A DNA stretch of 34,385 nt from Paludibacteraceae bacterium. GTDB lineage: Bacteria; Bacteroidota; Bacteroidia; Bacteroidales; Paludibacteraceae. Made by a program: the position numbers and the translations under genes. The notes beneath the pieces were generated by a model, which worked only from the letters and a program-made list of their open reading frames with translations, made no database searches and was not told where the DNA came from. Location of the stretch: positions 1 through 34,385 of the forward strand of contig JAGBRL010000088.1 in NCBI GenBank assembly GCA_017632345.1. Reading direction: 5' to 3'. Positions 24,014 through 32,821 of this stretch are shown here, in pieces. Each line of letters begins with the position of its first letter. Within the stretch, counting starts at the first letter, position 1.

Positions 24014-25840
24014 TTAAAACGACTGCATCTGATGCAATTTTTTGTAATATCCGTTCATTGCAAGCAGTTCGTCGTGCTTGCCTCTTTCAACAATCTGACC
24101 TTCGTGCATAACACAAATTTCGTCTGCATTCTTTATTGTGGAAAGTCTGTGAGCGATTACAATAGTCGTTCTGTTCTTCATCAGATTCTCAAGAGCCTCC
24201 TGCACAAGCTTTTCAGATTCCGTATCCAGAGCAGACGTAGCCTCGTCAAGTATCAATATCGCAGGGTTTTTAAGTATAGCTCTTGCGATACTTATTCTCT
24301 GCCTTTGTCCTCCGGACAAACGTCCGCCACGGTCTCCGATATTGGTCTGATAACCATCTTCCGTCTCCATAATGAAGTCGTGAGCATTTGCGATACGAGC
24401 TGCAGCCTCAACCTCCTCTTGTGTCGCATTCTCAACGCCGAACGTTATATTGTTAAATATGGTGTCGTTAAACAAAATGGCCTCCTGATTAACATTGCCC
24501 ATCAGAGAGCGCAAATCAAACAAGGTCAAGTTGCGCACATCCACACCATCTACAGTTATAGAACCTTCGTTCACATCATAAAAACGCGGCAGCAAATCTA
24601 CCATTGTGGATTTTCCGGAACCTGACTGCCCCACCAGCGCCACAGTTTTGCCCTTTTCAATCGTCAGATTCACACCCTTTAAAATCCATTCATCAGCATA
24701 TTTGAACCATACATTACTGTACTCGATTCCTTTAGAGAAAGGTTTCAACGGCTCTGCATTTTTCACCTCCTTCAGAGGGTTTTCAGCAGAAAGCACCGCA
24801 TCGATTCGTTCCAAAGAGGCCATCCCCTTTTCTATGCTGTACATCGCTTTAGACAAATCTTTCGCAGGATTTATTATACTATAAAAGATTACAAGATAGT
24901 ATATAAACTCTGCTGCGGAAAGAGAACTGTTATCTTCCAGAATAAGCATTCCGCCAAAGCCAAGAACAATGGCTATTGTCGTTGTGCCCAGAAACTCGCT
25001 CATAGGATGAGCCAGCATATACCTGCGATTCACTTTGTTTATTGTGTCTCGTAGCGTGTCATTCATCTCTCCAAATCTTTTGGAAACAGCTTTTTCCGCA
25101 TTGAAAGCCTTAACCACACGAAGTCCGCCCAACGTCTCCTCTATCTGAGAAATAAGTTGGCCGGTCTGCTGCTGGCTGACAAGCGACTTCTTCTTCAATG
25201 ACTTTCCGACCTTGCCCATTATAAATCCGGCCACAGGCAATACCATAAGCACAAACAGCGTCAGTTTCCAGCTTAGAATCAGCATTATGGCAATATACAC
25301 AATTATCATCACAGGGTTTTTAGACAATAGTTCGATTGAACTCATGATAGAGTTTTCAACCTCCACCACATCCGATGTCATACGCGACAAAATATCCCCT
25401 TTCTTCTGTGTATGGAAAAACCCAAGGTTCAAATCCACAATTTTACGATACATCTGATTGCGGATATCCCTCACAAGCCCGGTCCTCAGCGGTATGATAT
25501 AATAACTTGCCAGATAAGCAGTTCCAGTTTTGAACAGAGTCATCACAACAAGGAAAACGCCAAGCACGGCAAGCGTCTGAATTCCGCCGTTCTCATCTAT
25601 ATAATTGGCGACCCAGCAATAAGCGTTATTCTTTATCACATCTACGCTCCATTCGAAAGGCATATATTCGTAAACCTTCTTGCTTGTCTTAAAAAGTATC
25701 TCAAGAATTGGAATTATAAGAGCAAAGGAAAATAGGCTGAAGATAGTTGACACTATATTGCAAAAAATGTTAAGCCCCACATACTTTTTGTACGGCCCTA
25801 CAAATCTTTTTATCAGAACTAAAAATTTCGGCATAAGCAT
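24014..25840 (-). CDS. MsbA-like ABC exporter (fused membrane and ATPase domains)
   Basis: A 608-residue half-transporter. Residues 1-340 form a six-helix ABC exporter membrane domain. The ATPase domain follows, with Walker A GQSGSGKST (about 403-411), the Q-loop in GNVNQE, signature LSGGQRQR, Walker B ILILDEATSALD and the H-loop in IVIAHRLS. Family knowledge: homodimers flip lipids or export drugs and peptides. In Bacteroidetes this subgroup is often annotated MsbA-like, the flippase for lipid A core, but sequence alone cannot settle the substrate. It lies 62 bases after purB, with a hairpin between, so it may be read through from purB or use the TAGTTTTG box at 25894-25901 on the minus strand. 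Two ATGs (25840 and 25834) can serve as start. Confidence 0.92.
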   Translation of the reverse strand: MLMPKFLVLIKRFVGPYKKYVGLNIFCNIVSTIFSLFSFALIIPILEILFKTSKKVYEYMPFEWSVDVIKNNAYCWVANYIDENGGIQTLAVLGVFLVVMTLFKTGTAYLASYYIIPLRTGLVRDIRNQMYRKIVDLNLGFFHTQKKGDILSRMTSDVVEVENSIMSSIELLSKNPVMIIVYIAIMLILSWKLTLFVLMVLPVAGFIMGKVGKSLKKKSLVSQQQTGQLISQIEETLGGLRVVKAFNAEKAVSKRFGEMNDTLRDTINKVNRRYMLAHPMSEFLGTTTIAIVLGFGGMLILEDNSSLSAAEFIYYLVIFYSIINPAKDLSKAMYSIEKGMASLERIDAVLSAENPLKEVKNAEPLKPFSKGIEYSNVWFKYADEWILKGVNLTIEKGKTVALVGQSGSGKSTMVDLLPRFYDVNEGSITVDGVDVRNLTLFDLRSLMGNVNQEAILFNDTIFNNITFGVENATQEEVEAAARIANAHDFIMETEDGYQTNIGDRGGRLSGGQRQRISIARAILKNPAILILDEATSALDTESEKLVQEALENLMKNRTTIVIAHRLSTIKNADEICVMHEGQIVERGKHDELLAMNGYYKKLHQMQSF

Positions 25841-25860
25841 TCTATTTATTTACCGATAAA

Positions 25861-25892
25861 AGTTTGCCGAAAGGTTGTTCTTCCGGCAAACT
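25861..25892 (-). terminator. Hairpin terminator between purB and the ABC exporter
   Basis: A 9-bp stem, AGTTTGCCG/CGGCAAACT, with a 14-base loop lies 10 bases past the purB stop. On the minus strand it is followed by TTTATCGG. The T-tract is short, so read-through into the exporter gene is possible. Confidence 0.65.
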
Positions 25893-25902
25893 GCAAAACT
25901 AT

Positions 25903-27246
25903 TTATATACCTGTGTAATTATGAGGGGTGATTGCGCGAAGTTCCTTCTTGACATCTTCCGAAACCTCAAGCGTCTCAACAAAATCACGAATAGACTTCT
26001 CTGTTATGCCCTCGTTTGTGCGAGTGAGAGCCTTCAGCGTTTCGTACGGATTAGGATAGCCTTCTCTGCGCAAAATAGTCTGGATTCCTTCCGCAACAAC
26101 TGCCCAGCAATTGTCTAGGTCGTCAAACAAAGCCTTTTCGTTAAGCAAGAGTTTGCCAATACCCTTCAGCGAGCTCTGAACCGCAATTTCGATATGAGCG
26201 AACGGCACACCTACGTTACGCAACACAGTAGAGTCTGTCAGGTCACGCTGCAAACGAGATATAGGCAGTTTAGCCGACAGATGCTCCAGTATAGCGTTTG
26301 CCATGCCGAGGTTTCCTTCCGCATTTTCAAAATCTATCGGATTGACCTTGTGCGGCATTGCCGACGAACCTACCTCTCCTGCCTTGATTTTCTGCTTGAA
26401 GTATTCCATCGAGATGTACTGCCAGAAATCGCGGTTCATATCTATCATGATAGTGTTGATGCGTTTAAGGCAGTCAAAAATAGCCGCAAGATTATCGTAG
26501 TTAGAAATCTGAGTGGTCCACTGCTCACGCTGAAGCCCAAGTACATTGTTTACGAAATTATTACCGAAAGCCTTCCAGTCATTAGACGGATAAGCCACGT
26601 TATGCGCGTTGAAGTTACCAGTCGCGCCGCCAAACTTAGCCGAGCAAGGCACGTTCTTAAGCTGCTCTATTTGCACCTTCAGACGGCTTACGAAGACCAT
26701 TATTTCCTTACCCAAACGAGTTGGAGAAGCCGGCTGACCATGCGTTTTTGCCAGCATAGAGATATTTGACCATTCGTTTGCCTTAGCTTCCAGAGCGCCT
26801 ACCAGCTCGTCCAGCATCGGGCAAAGGCTTTTCTGCAGTGCATCCTTTATAGAATACGGAATCGCTGTGTTATTAATATCCTGAGATGTCAGTCCAAAGT
26901 GAATGAACTCCTTGAATTGCTGAATGTTAAGAGCATCAAACTTCTCCTTAATGAAATATTCCACAGCCTTTACATCGTGGTTAGTCACCTTTTCGATGTC
27001 CTTTATTTTCTGGGCATCTTCCAACGAAAAGTTTTCATAGATTTCGCGCAATTTGCCATAAAGAGCCTTGTCTAAACCCTTCAGATTTTCCAACGGAAGT
27101 TCGCAAAGAGCTATAAAGTACTCAACTTCGACCAACACTCTGTATCTGATTAGCGCATATTCAGAAAAATACGCGTACAGACCATCCACCTTGTTTCTAT
27201 AACGGCCATCTACCGGCGATATAGCTGTCAAAACATTTAATTCCAT
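25903..27246 (-). CDS. purB: Adenylosuccinate lyase
   Basis: A 447-residue protein, normal for the family, starting at the ATG at 27246 (MELNVLTAISPVDGRY); an in-frame TTG upstream is not needed. It performs two steps of purine synthesis: release of fumarate from SAICAR and from adenylosuccinate. Landmarks: SPVDGRYRNKV at the N-terminus, VTNHDVKAVEYF (about 90-101), GLTSQDINNTA (about 122-132), AKTHGQPASPTRLGKE (about 168-183), and the flexible signature loop GSSAMPHKVNPIDFENAEGN (about 289-308) with the catalytic Ser. The product is of the E. coli PurB type by its SPVDGRY start. The promoter is at 27332-27339, divergent from pnp. Confidence 0.97.
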   Translation of the reverse strand: MELNVLTAISPVDGRYRNKVDGLYAYFSEYALIRYRVLVEVEYFIALCELPLENLKGLDKALYGKLREIYENFSLEDAQKIKDIEKVTNHDVKAVEYFIKEKFDALNIQQFKEFIHFGLTSQDINNTAIPYSIKDALQKSLCPMLDELVGALEAKANEWSNISMLAKTHGQPASPTRLGKEIMVFVSRLKVQIEQLKNVPCSAKFGGATGNFNAHNVAYPSNDWKAFGNNFVNNVLGLQREQWTTQISNYDNLAAIFDCLKRINTIMIDMNRDFWQYISMEYFKQKIKAGEVGSSAMPHKVNPIDFENAEGNLGMANAILEHLSAKLPISRLQRDLTDSTVLRNVGVPFAHIEIAVQSSLKGIGKLLLNEKALFDDLDNCWAVVAEGIQTILRREGYPNPYETLKALTRTNEGITEKSIRDFVETLEVSEDVKKELRAITPHNYTGI

Positions 27247-27331
27247 ATATAACAACCTTATAATTTATTTATTTTCAACACATTGGCAATAAAACTCCGC
27301 ACATTAGCCGAATCTTTGCCTTTAGAAACTA

Positions 27332-27339
27332 CAAATATA
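27332..27339 (-). promoter_or_regulatory. -7 box for purB
   Basis: TATATTTG on the minus strand, an exact match, giving a leader of about 80 bases before 27246. A TTTG lies 23 bases upstream, slightly too far for the usual spacing. I see no riboswitch-like structure in the leader. Confidence 0.5.
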
Positions 27340-27433
27340 GTGTTTTTAATCTTAAAAGCAGGCAAAAATCCCTTGTCATATTCTCCGAGAAAAATAATTT
27401 TTGACAATTGCATAAAAAAGACGAAAAAAAATC

Positions 27434-27462
27434 TTGTTTACTGAATAATATTTTTACCTTTG
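27434..27462 (+). promoter_or_regulatory. Promoter of pnp
   Basis: TTG (27434-27436), 18 bases, then TACCTTTG (27455-27462). The -7 box is exact, the spacing slightly short. The leader to the ATG at 27492 is about 20-25 bases. Confidence 0.6.
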
Positions 27463-27491
27463 TGCAATTTGAATAAAAAGACGATTTAGAA

Positions 27492-29672
27492 ATGATTAAT
27501 GCTATTACAAAAACGATCGAGTTGAACGATGGAAGAACCATCACGATCGAAACCGGGAAATTGGCTAAACAGGCCGACGGTTCAGTTGTAGTGCGCATGG
27601 GCAACACGATGCTGCTTGCTACAGTTTGTTCCGCAAAAGACGCAGTTCCTGGTACAGACTTCATGCCGCTGACAGTAGAATATAAAGAGAAATTTGCAGC
27701 AAACGGCCGATTCCCTGGCGGATTCACACGCCGTGAAGGCCGCGCTTCTGATTACGAAATCTTGATTGCGCGACTTGTTGACCGTGCTTTGCGTCCTCTC
27801 TTCCCTGATAATTACCATGCAGAAACTTTCGTTAATGTATTGCTAATATCTGCAGACGGAAAAGACCAGCCAGACGCTTTGGCAGGACTCGCAGCTTCTG
27901 CAGCTTTGGCTGTTTCTGACATCCCGTTCAACGGTCCTATCTCAGAAGTTAGAGTTGCGCGCATCGACGGCAAATTTGTAATAAACCCAACTTTCGACGA
28001 GCTTGAAAAGGCCGACATGGACATTATGGTGGGTGCGACTTACGAAAACATCATGATGGTGGAAGGTGAAATGGACGAAGTTTCTGAAGCAGACTTGCTT
28101 GAAGCTCTCAAAACTGCGCACGAAGCTATCAAAGTTCACTGCGTTGCTCAGAAGGAACTGATGGAAATGGTTGGCAAGACTGTCAAGCGCGAATATTGCC
28201 ACGAAGAGACTGACGAAGAGCTTGAAAAGGACATCTGGAAAGAGTGCTACGACAAGGCTTACGCTATCGCAACTTCTGGCAATAACAACAAACACGAACG
28301 TGGCGAAAAATTTGAAGCTATAAAGGCTGAATATATTGCTAAACTTAGCGAAGAAGAAGCTGAAGAAAAGGCAGGTCTTATAGACCGCTACTATCACGCT
28401 GTAGAAAAAGAGGCTATGCGCCGCTCTATCCTTGACGAAGGAAAGCGTCTTGACGGACGTTCTACTACAGACATCCGCCCTATCTGGTCGGAAGTGGATT
28501 ACCTTCCTGGCGCTCATGGCTCTGCAATCTTCACTCGTGGCGAAACTCAGTCTTTGACTACTGTAACTTTGGGTACTAAGCAGGACGAAAAGATTATCGA
28601 CGAGGTGTTGATGGAAGGTCGCGAACGTTTCTTGCTTCACTATAACTTCCCTCCGTTCTCTACTGGTGAGGCTAAAGCTCAGCGTGGAGTTGGTCGCCGT
28701 GAAATTGGTCACGGAAACTTGGCGCACCGCGCTCTTAAGAGAATGATTCCGGCCAACTACCCTTATGTGGTACGTGTCGTTTCGGATATATTGGAGTCTA
28801 ACGGTTCTTCTTCTATGGCTACTGTGTGCGCAGGTACTCTTGCTCTTATGGATGCTGGTGTTCAGATTAAGAAGCCTGTGTCTGGTATCGCTATGGGTCT
28901 TATCACAGATAAAGACAATGTTAAGTACTCTGTGCTTTCTGATATTCTTGGAGACGAAGACCACTTGGGCGACATGGACTTCAAGGTGACAGGTACTAAA
29001 GACGGTATCACTGCCACTCAGATGGATATCAAGGTTGACGGACTTTCTTATGAAATTCTAGAAAAAGCTTTGAACCAGGCTCGCGAAGGCCGTCTGCACA
29101 TCTTGGGCAAGATTGCTGAAACAATCTCTGAACCTCGTGCTGACTTGAAAGACAACGCTCCTCGCATTGTTGTGATGATGGTTCCGAAAGAGATGATTGG
29201 TGCTATTATCGGCCCTGGTGGAAAGATTATTCAGGACATTCAGGAAAAGTCTGGAGCTGTTATCTCTATCGAAGAGATTGACAATCAAGGCCGCGTAGAA
29301 ATCTCTGCTGTGAACAAGGCTTCTATCGACGAGGCTACTCGCAGAATCAAAGCTATTGTGGCTGTTCCTGAGGTTGGCGAAACTTACGATGCAAAGGTTA
29401 AGTCTATCATGCCTTACGGAGCGTTCGTAGAGTTTATGCCTGGCAAGGAAGGTTTGCTTCATATCTCTGAAATTGACTGGAAACGCTTCGAGACAATGGA
29501 AGAGACCGGTTTGAGGGAAAATGACATGATTCAGGTTAAGCTTCTTGACATTGACCCTAAGTCGGGCAAATTCAAATTGTCTAAGAAGGCTCTGCTTCCT
29601 CGTCCTCCTAAAGAAGACAAAGGTGAGGGAGAAAAATCAGAAAGACCTCATCATCACGACAAACGCAAATAA
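27492..29672 (+). CDS. pnp: Polyribonucleotide nucleotidyltransferase (PNPase)
   Basis: A 726-residue protein of normal length. It degrades RNA 3' to 5' with phosphate, releasing nucleoside diphosphates, as a ring-shaped trimer. The two RNase PH domains are visible: [16 protein letters not shown] (75-90) and RPLFPDNYH in the first; [22 protein letters not shown] and [19 protein letters not shown] in the second, with the conserved active-site Asp residues. Then come the KH domain ([13 protein letters not shown], about 571-583) and the S1 domain ([20 protein letters not shown], about 636-655). A charged, His-rich tail (HHHDKRK) ends it. It is monocistronic, with its own promoter and terminator. 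Long open frames on the opposite strand come from its codon bias. Confidence 0.98.
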   Translation: MINAITKTIELNDGRTITIETGKLAKQADGSVVVRMGNTMLLATVCSAKDAVPGTDFMPLTVEYKEKFAANGRFPGGFTRREGRASDYEILIARLVDRALRPLFPDNYHAETFVNVLLISADGKDQPDALAGLAASAALAVSDIPFNGPISEVRVARIDGKFVINPTFDELEKADMDIMVGATYENIMMVEGEMDEVSEADLLEALKTAHEAIKVHCVAQKELMEMVGKTVKREYCHEETDEELEKDIWKECYDKAYAIATSGNNNKHERGEKFEAIKAEYIAKLSEEEAEEKAGLIDRYYHAVEKEAMRRSILDEGKRLDGRSTTDIRPIWSEVDYLPGAHGSAIFTRGETQSLTTVTLGTKQDEKIIDEVLMEGRERFLLHYNFPPFSTGEAKAQRGVGRREIGHGNLAHRALKRMIPANYPYVVRVVSDILESNGSSSMATVCAGTLALMDAGVQIKKPVSGIAMGLITDKDNVKYSVLSDILGDEDHLGDMDFKVTGTKDGITATQMDIKVDGLSYEILEKALNQAREGRLHILGKIAETISEPRADLKDNAPRIVVMMVPKEMIGAIIGPGGKIIQDIQEKSGAVISIEEIDNQGRVEISAVNKASIDEATRRIKAIVAVPEVGETYDAKVKSIMPYGAFVEFMPGKEGLLHISEIDWKRFETMEETGLRENDMIQVKLLDIDPKSGKFKLSKKALLPRPPKEDKGEGEKSERPHHHDKRK

Positions 29673-29700
29673 ATATAGGTTTGCTATGTTATAGATAAGG

Positions 29701-29746
29701 AAGAGGGTGTATCAAAACTAACAAGTTGAAGGACACCCTCTTTTTT
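29701..29746 (+). terminator. Terminator of pnp
   Basis: A 10-bp stem, AAGAGGGTGT/ACACCCTCTT, with a 22-base loop, running into TTTTTT, 28 bases past the stop. Confidence 0.88.
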
Positions 29747-29792
29747 AGTATCAAAGACTCAAATCCTAATAAACCCAGACAATACTTACAAT

Positions 29793-30287
29793 ATGTTCAA
29801 TATGTTTCATCTTAGTTACGACATCATTTACCAAATAAACACAGATGCCCCTTTTGAGATAAAAAAAGACGGACATTATTATTTAATTAACAAAAAAAGG
29901 TACGAAGGTATGGTAAAAGGAAATAAGGGCTTTTTAAAAGAAGCTTTTGAATTTTCCAATAGTAGAAATTCAAGACCTTCTATTTGGTTTGAGGTTAAAG
30001 AAGGAAAACCAAGATTAATGATTATGTCTATTCAGGCAGGAAATAGAGCTATTTTCTTTTTGTTGATCCTAGGCTTATTTAATCTGATATTTGTTTGTTC
30101 TATTTTGGGAACAGGAACATTTACCTACGATTTCATCGTATTTCCCTTTCTTGATATATTTTTTCTCGCTGTTTGGGCCTTTATCTTCTATGATGCAAAA
30201 TCTTCAGCAGAAAACGATTTCAAAAAAGAGTTTAAACTGAAGAAAATATCAGAAAAAGGGACTTACAAAATAAGAATGGATTTTTAA
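29793..30287 (+). CDS. Small two-span membrane protein, function unknown
   Basis: A 164-residue protein, noticeably more AT-rich than its neighbours. Residues 1-85 are soluble and mixed (YDIIYQINTDAPFEI, GHYYLINKKRYEGM, PSIWFEVKEGKPRLMIM). Two hydrophobic segments follow at about 86-105 and 115-133, and the C-terminus is charged (KKEFKLKKISEKGTYKIR). I do not recognise a family; the layout resembles small Bacteroidetes membrane proteins of unknown role. ATGs at 29793 and 29802 are both possible starts and I see no clear promoter. Base composition and isolation make recent acquisition possible, but this is weak evidence. Confidence 0.6.
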   Translation: MFNMFHLSYDIIYQINTDAPFEIKKDGHYYLINKKRYEGMVKGNKGFLKEAFEFSNSRNSRPSIWFEVKEGKPRLMIMSIQAGNRAIFFLLILGLFNLIFVCSILGTGTFTYDFIVFPFLDIFFLAVWAFIFYDAKSSAENDFKKEFKLKKISEKGTYKIRMDF

Positions 30288-30373
30288 GAGTATGTAGCTA
30301 CTTTGAAAACTCGCAACTTTTGGTATAGTCGTCCTGAGAATTGGCTCATTCAAAATTCATCGGATGCTGAAAA

Positions 30374-30404
30374 AAATCCCGAGCAACCATGTCACTCAGG
30401 ATTT
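30374..30404 (-). terminator. Terminator of the rfbACD operon
   Basis: The stem AAATCC-x-GAG/CTC-x-GGATTT has one mismatch. On the minus strand it runs directly into seven T's, 40 bases past the rfbD stop. It may also stop the convergent gene ending at 30287, with a poorer T-tract. Confidence 0.75.
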
Positions 30405-30443
30405 ACATTTTCCATGTGTCAGTTTATTCAAAAAACGCTACAA

Positions 30444-31295
30444 TTATTTAGCCAGTTCCTTTAAACAAACTCTCAAAGAATCTTCCCAATAAGGGACAGA
30501 AACACCTGCCGCTTTAATCTTCTTCTTATTCAGAACACTATATGCAGGACGTTTAGCTGGAGTTGGATATTCGCAGCTCTCTATCGGATTCAACGTGATA
30601 TTGATGTTTTCCAAACGGAAGATAGCCTTCGTGAAATCATACCAACTGATAACACCTTCATTAGAGAAATGATACAAATCGAAGCCTGTAAAGCCTTTGT
30701 CCAGGAGAGTCATGATAGCCACAGCCAAATCAGGTGCGTAAGTAGGAGTTCCAACCTGATCAAACACAACGCCAAGCTGCTCACGCTCACGACCCAGTCT
30801 TAGCATCGTCTTTACAAAATTATTGCCAAACTCACTGTAAAGCCAAGCCGTCCTTATCACCAAAGCGTCACATCCGCTATCCTTAACAGCCTGTTCGCCA
30901 GCCAATTTTGTGCGTCCGTAAACACCAATAGGGTCAGTCTGAGCCTCCTCTTTCAACGGCTCATTTGCTGTGCCGTTAAACACATAGTCCGTTGAAACAT
31001 GAATAAGCTTCGCACCTCTTTTCTTTGCAGCTTCAGCCAAATTCTTAGGACCTTTGACGTTGATGCTCTCAGCCAAAGCCACATCAGACTCCGCCTTGTC
31101 CACCGCTGTATAGGCCGCACAATTTATGATTGCATCAACAGACTTTTCTTCCATCAATCTGTCCAAAAGATTCAGATTAGTAATATCCACCTCTGGCACA
31201 TCTGTAAAAAAGAAGGTATGCTGCGGATAATCAGAAGAAATCTTCTTTATCGAATTACCAAGCTGACCATTTCCTCCCGTCACCAATATATTCAT
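30444..31295 (-). CDS. rfbD: dTDP-4-dehydrorhamnose reductase
   Basis: A 283-residue protein of normal length. It makes the last step of dTDP-L-rhamnose synthesis, reducing dTDP-4-dehydro-L-rhamnose with NAD(P)H. Visible: the N-terminal nucleotide motif ILVTGGNGQLG (3-13), AAYTAVDKAE, the HVSTDYVFNGT segment with the catalytic Thr/Ser region, and YGRTKLAGE with the catalytic Tyr-x3-Lys (about 128-132). It is last in the operon, 19 bases after rfbC, and a terminator follows. rfbB, often in the same cluster, is absent. Confidence 0.96.
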   Translation of the reverse strand: MNILVTGGNGQLGNSIKKISSDYPQHTFFFTDVPEVDITNLNLLDRLMEEKSVDAIINCAAYTAVDKAESDVALAESINVKGPKNLAEAAKKRGAKLIHVSTDYVFNGTANEPLKEEAQTDPIGVYGRTKLAGEQAVKDSGCDALVIRTAWLYSEFGNNFVKTMLRLGREREQLGVVFDQVGTPTYAPDLAVAIMTLLDKGFTGFDLYHFSNEGVISWYDFTKAIFRLENINITLNPIESCEYPTPAKRPAYSVLNKKKIKAAGVSVPYWEDSLRVCLKELAK

Positions 31296-31314
31296 ACTGC
31301 AAAAAATTAATCAA

Positions 31315-31863
31315 TTATTCAAAAACAACAGCGTCTGCAAGCTTCGGCAATTTGCAGTCCTTTTCAGAAAGCAACACTTTGTCAGCCTCAATGTCCCACT
31401 TTATACCGATTTGCGGGTCATTGTATATGATTCCGGCGTCGGCCTGCGGAGCATACACATTATCCACCTTATAAGTGAAAACAGCCTCCTCGCTCAGCAC
31501 CAAAAAACCATGAGCGAAACCACGCGGAATAAACAGCTGACGCTTATTCTCCTCGCTCAACTCGACAGCCACATACTGTCCGAACGTTTCAGAACTCTTA
31601 CGCAAATCAACCGCCACATCAATAACCTTACCTTTAATCACACGCACAAGCTTAGCCTGCGAAAACTCTCCCTTCTGGTAATGCAAGCCACGAAGCACAC
31701 CATAAGAAGACTTAGACTCATTGTCCTGAATAAAATCAACTTTGCCCACGTGCTTTTCAAACTCCTCCTTTTTGAACGCCTCAAAAAAATAGCCGCGCGC
31801 ATCATTAAAAACCTTAGGTTCAATAACCCAGACACCCTTTATTTTCTGTTCTATAAAATTCAT
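31315..31863 (-). CDS. rfbC: dTDP-4-dehydrorhamnose 3,5-epimerase
   Basis: A 182-residue protein of normal length with the cupin fold of RmlC. It epimerises C3 and C5 of dTDP-4-keto-6-deoxyglucose. Family landmarks: DARGYFFEAFKKEEF (about 21-35), the catalytic His in LRGLHYQKG (about 57-65), VIDVAVDLRKSS (about 80-91), FIPRGFAHGFLVLSE (about 111-125) and TYKVDNVYAPQADAGIIYND (about 130-149), which holds the catalytic Tyr. It starts 8 bases after the rfbA stop. Confidence 0.97.
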   Translation of the reverse strand: MNFIEQKIKGVWVIEPKVFNDARGYFFEAFKKEEFEKHVGKVDFIQDNESKSSYGVLRGLHYQKGEFSQAKLVRVIKGKVIDVAVDLRKSSETFGQYVAVELSEENKRQLFIPRGFAHGFLVLSEEAVFTYKVDNVYAPQADAGIIYNDPQIGIKWDIEADKVLLSEKDCKLPKLADAVVFE

Positions 31864-31871
31864 ACTGCAAA

Positions 31872-32741
31872 TTATTTAGCATCCAACAAAGACAATATGT
31901 ACTGACCATACAAAGTAACCTTGGAACGTTCGCCCAAAGCGCGCAACTGCTCATCGTCAATCCATTTATTACGCCAAGCGATCTCCTCTATGCAAGCAAT
32001 ATAATAACCCTGCCTTTTCTGGATGGTCTCCACAAAATTACCAGCTTCAAGAAGAGAGTCGCAATTGCCAGTATCAAGCCACGCGAAACCACGTCCGAAA
32101 AGCTTCACATTAAGTTTACCCTCTTCAAGATACATTTTGTTCAAGTCTGTTATTTCATATTCACCACGAGCCGAAGGCTTCAGAACCCTTGCCTTTTCCG
32201 TAACCGTCTTATCATAAAAGTACAAACCCGGAACAGCATAATTAGACTTAGGCACTTTAGGCTTTTCCTCTAACGAAATAACCTTTCCGCTCTCATCAAA
32301 CTCCACCACGCCATACGCTGTAGGGTCCTTAACGTAATAGCCAAAGATTGAAGCTCCGTCTTCAACCGCAGCAGCAGCTTTCAGCATTGCGGAGAAATTC
32401 TGACCATGAAACAGATTGTCGCCCAAAATAAGGCAGCCCGCCTCCCCGTTAAGAAAATCGGCACCAAGCACAAAAGCCTGAGCCAAGCCGTTCGGTTGCT
32501 CCTGCACCACATACTCAAACTTCATGCCCAAATCCTCGCCAGAGCCGAGCAGCTGCTCAAACATCGGCAAGTCTCTTGGAGTAGATATTATCAACACTTC
32601 ACGGATACCAGCCAGCATCAATGTAGATAGCGGATAATATATCATAGGTTTATCATAAACAGGCATTATCTGCTTAGAGATAGCCTTAGACAACGGATAA
32701 AGCCTTGTGGCGCTTCCTCCTGCCAAAATTATACCTTTCAT
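31872..32741 (-). CDS. rfbA: Glucose-1-phosphate thymidylyltransferase
   Basis: A 289-residue protein of normal length. It joins dTTP and glucose-1-phosphate to make dTDP-glucose, the first step to dTDP-L-rhamnose. Visible: KGIILAGGSATRLYPLSKAI (2-21), where the usual GGSGTRL reads GGSATRL; QIMPVYDKPMIYYPLSTLM; LILGDNLFHG (about 105-114) with the metal-binding Asp; and EEKPKVPKSNYAVPGLYFY. It is first in rfbA-rfbC-rfbD. A candidate promoter overlapping a hairpin lies 20-50 bases upstream. The pathway supplies rhamnose for O-antigen or capsule, but no glycosyltransferase cluster is next to it here. Confidence 0.97.
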   Translation of the reverse strand: MKGIILAGGSATRLYPLSKAISKQIMPVYDKPMIYYPLSTLMLAGIREVLIISTPRDLPMFEQLLGSGEDLGMKFEYVVQEQPNGLAQAFVLGADFLNGEAGCLILGDNLFHGQNFSAMLKAAAAVEDGASIFGYYVKDPTAYGVVEFDESGKVISLEEKPKVPKSNYAVPGLYFYDKTVTEKARVLKPSARGEYEITDLNKMYLEEGKLNVKLFGRGFAWLDTGNCDSLLEAGNFVETIQKRQGYYIACIEEIAWRNKWIDDEQLRALGERSKVTLYGQYILSLLDAK

Positions 32742-32760
32742 TACATTTTTTTAATAAGAA

Positions 32761-32793
32761 CAAAGCCAAGGTTTGCAGACATACGTCCGCAAA
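32761..32793 (-). promoter_or_regulatory. Candidate promoter of the rfb operon
   Basis: On the minus strand TTTG (32793-32790), 21 bases, then TGGCTTTG (32768-32761), one mismatch to TAnnTTTG. The spacer is filled by a long hairpin (32769-32796). The leader to rfbA would be about 12 bases. Confidence 0.45.
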
Positions 32794-32796
32794 CCT
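32769..32796 (-). terminator. Palindromic hairpin between the thioredoxin-like gene and rfbA
   Basis: A 12-base arm AGGTTTGCAGAC faces GTCCGCAAACCT with one mismatch and a 4-base loop, 25 bases past the stop at 32822. After it on the minus strand comes TGGCTTTGTTCTT, a weak T-tract. It may be a terminator, an operator, or both. Confidence 0.5.
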
Positions 32797-32821
32797 CAAC
32801 TCTGAGAAATTTCAACTAAAT

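Noticed and set aside
27942..28964. A 340-codon open frame on the minus strand inside pnp
   Set aside because: It is a mirror of pnp codon bias. The sense strand carries the full PNPase with all motifs, and the antisense product is a low-complexity Ser/Phe/Arg-rich sequence without a family.
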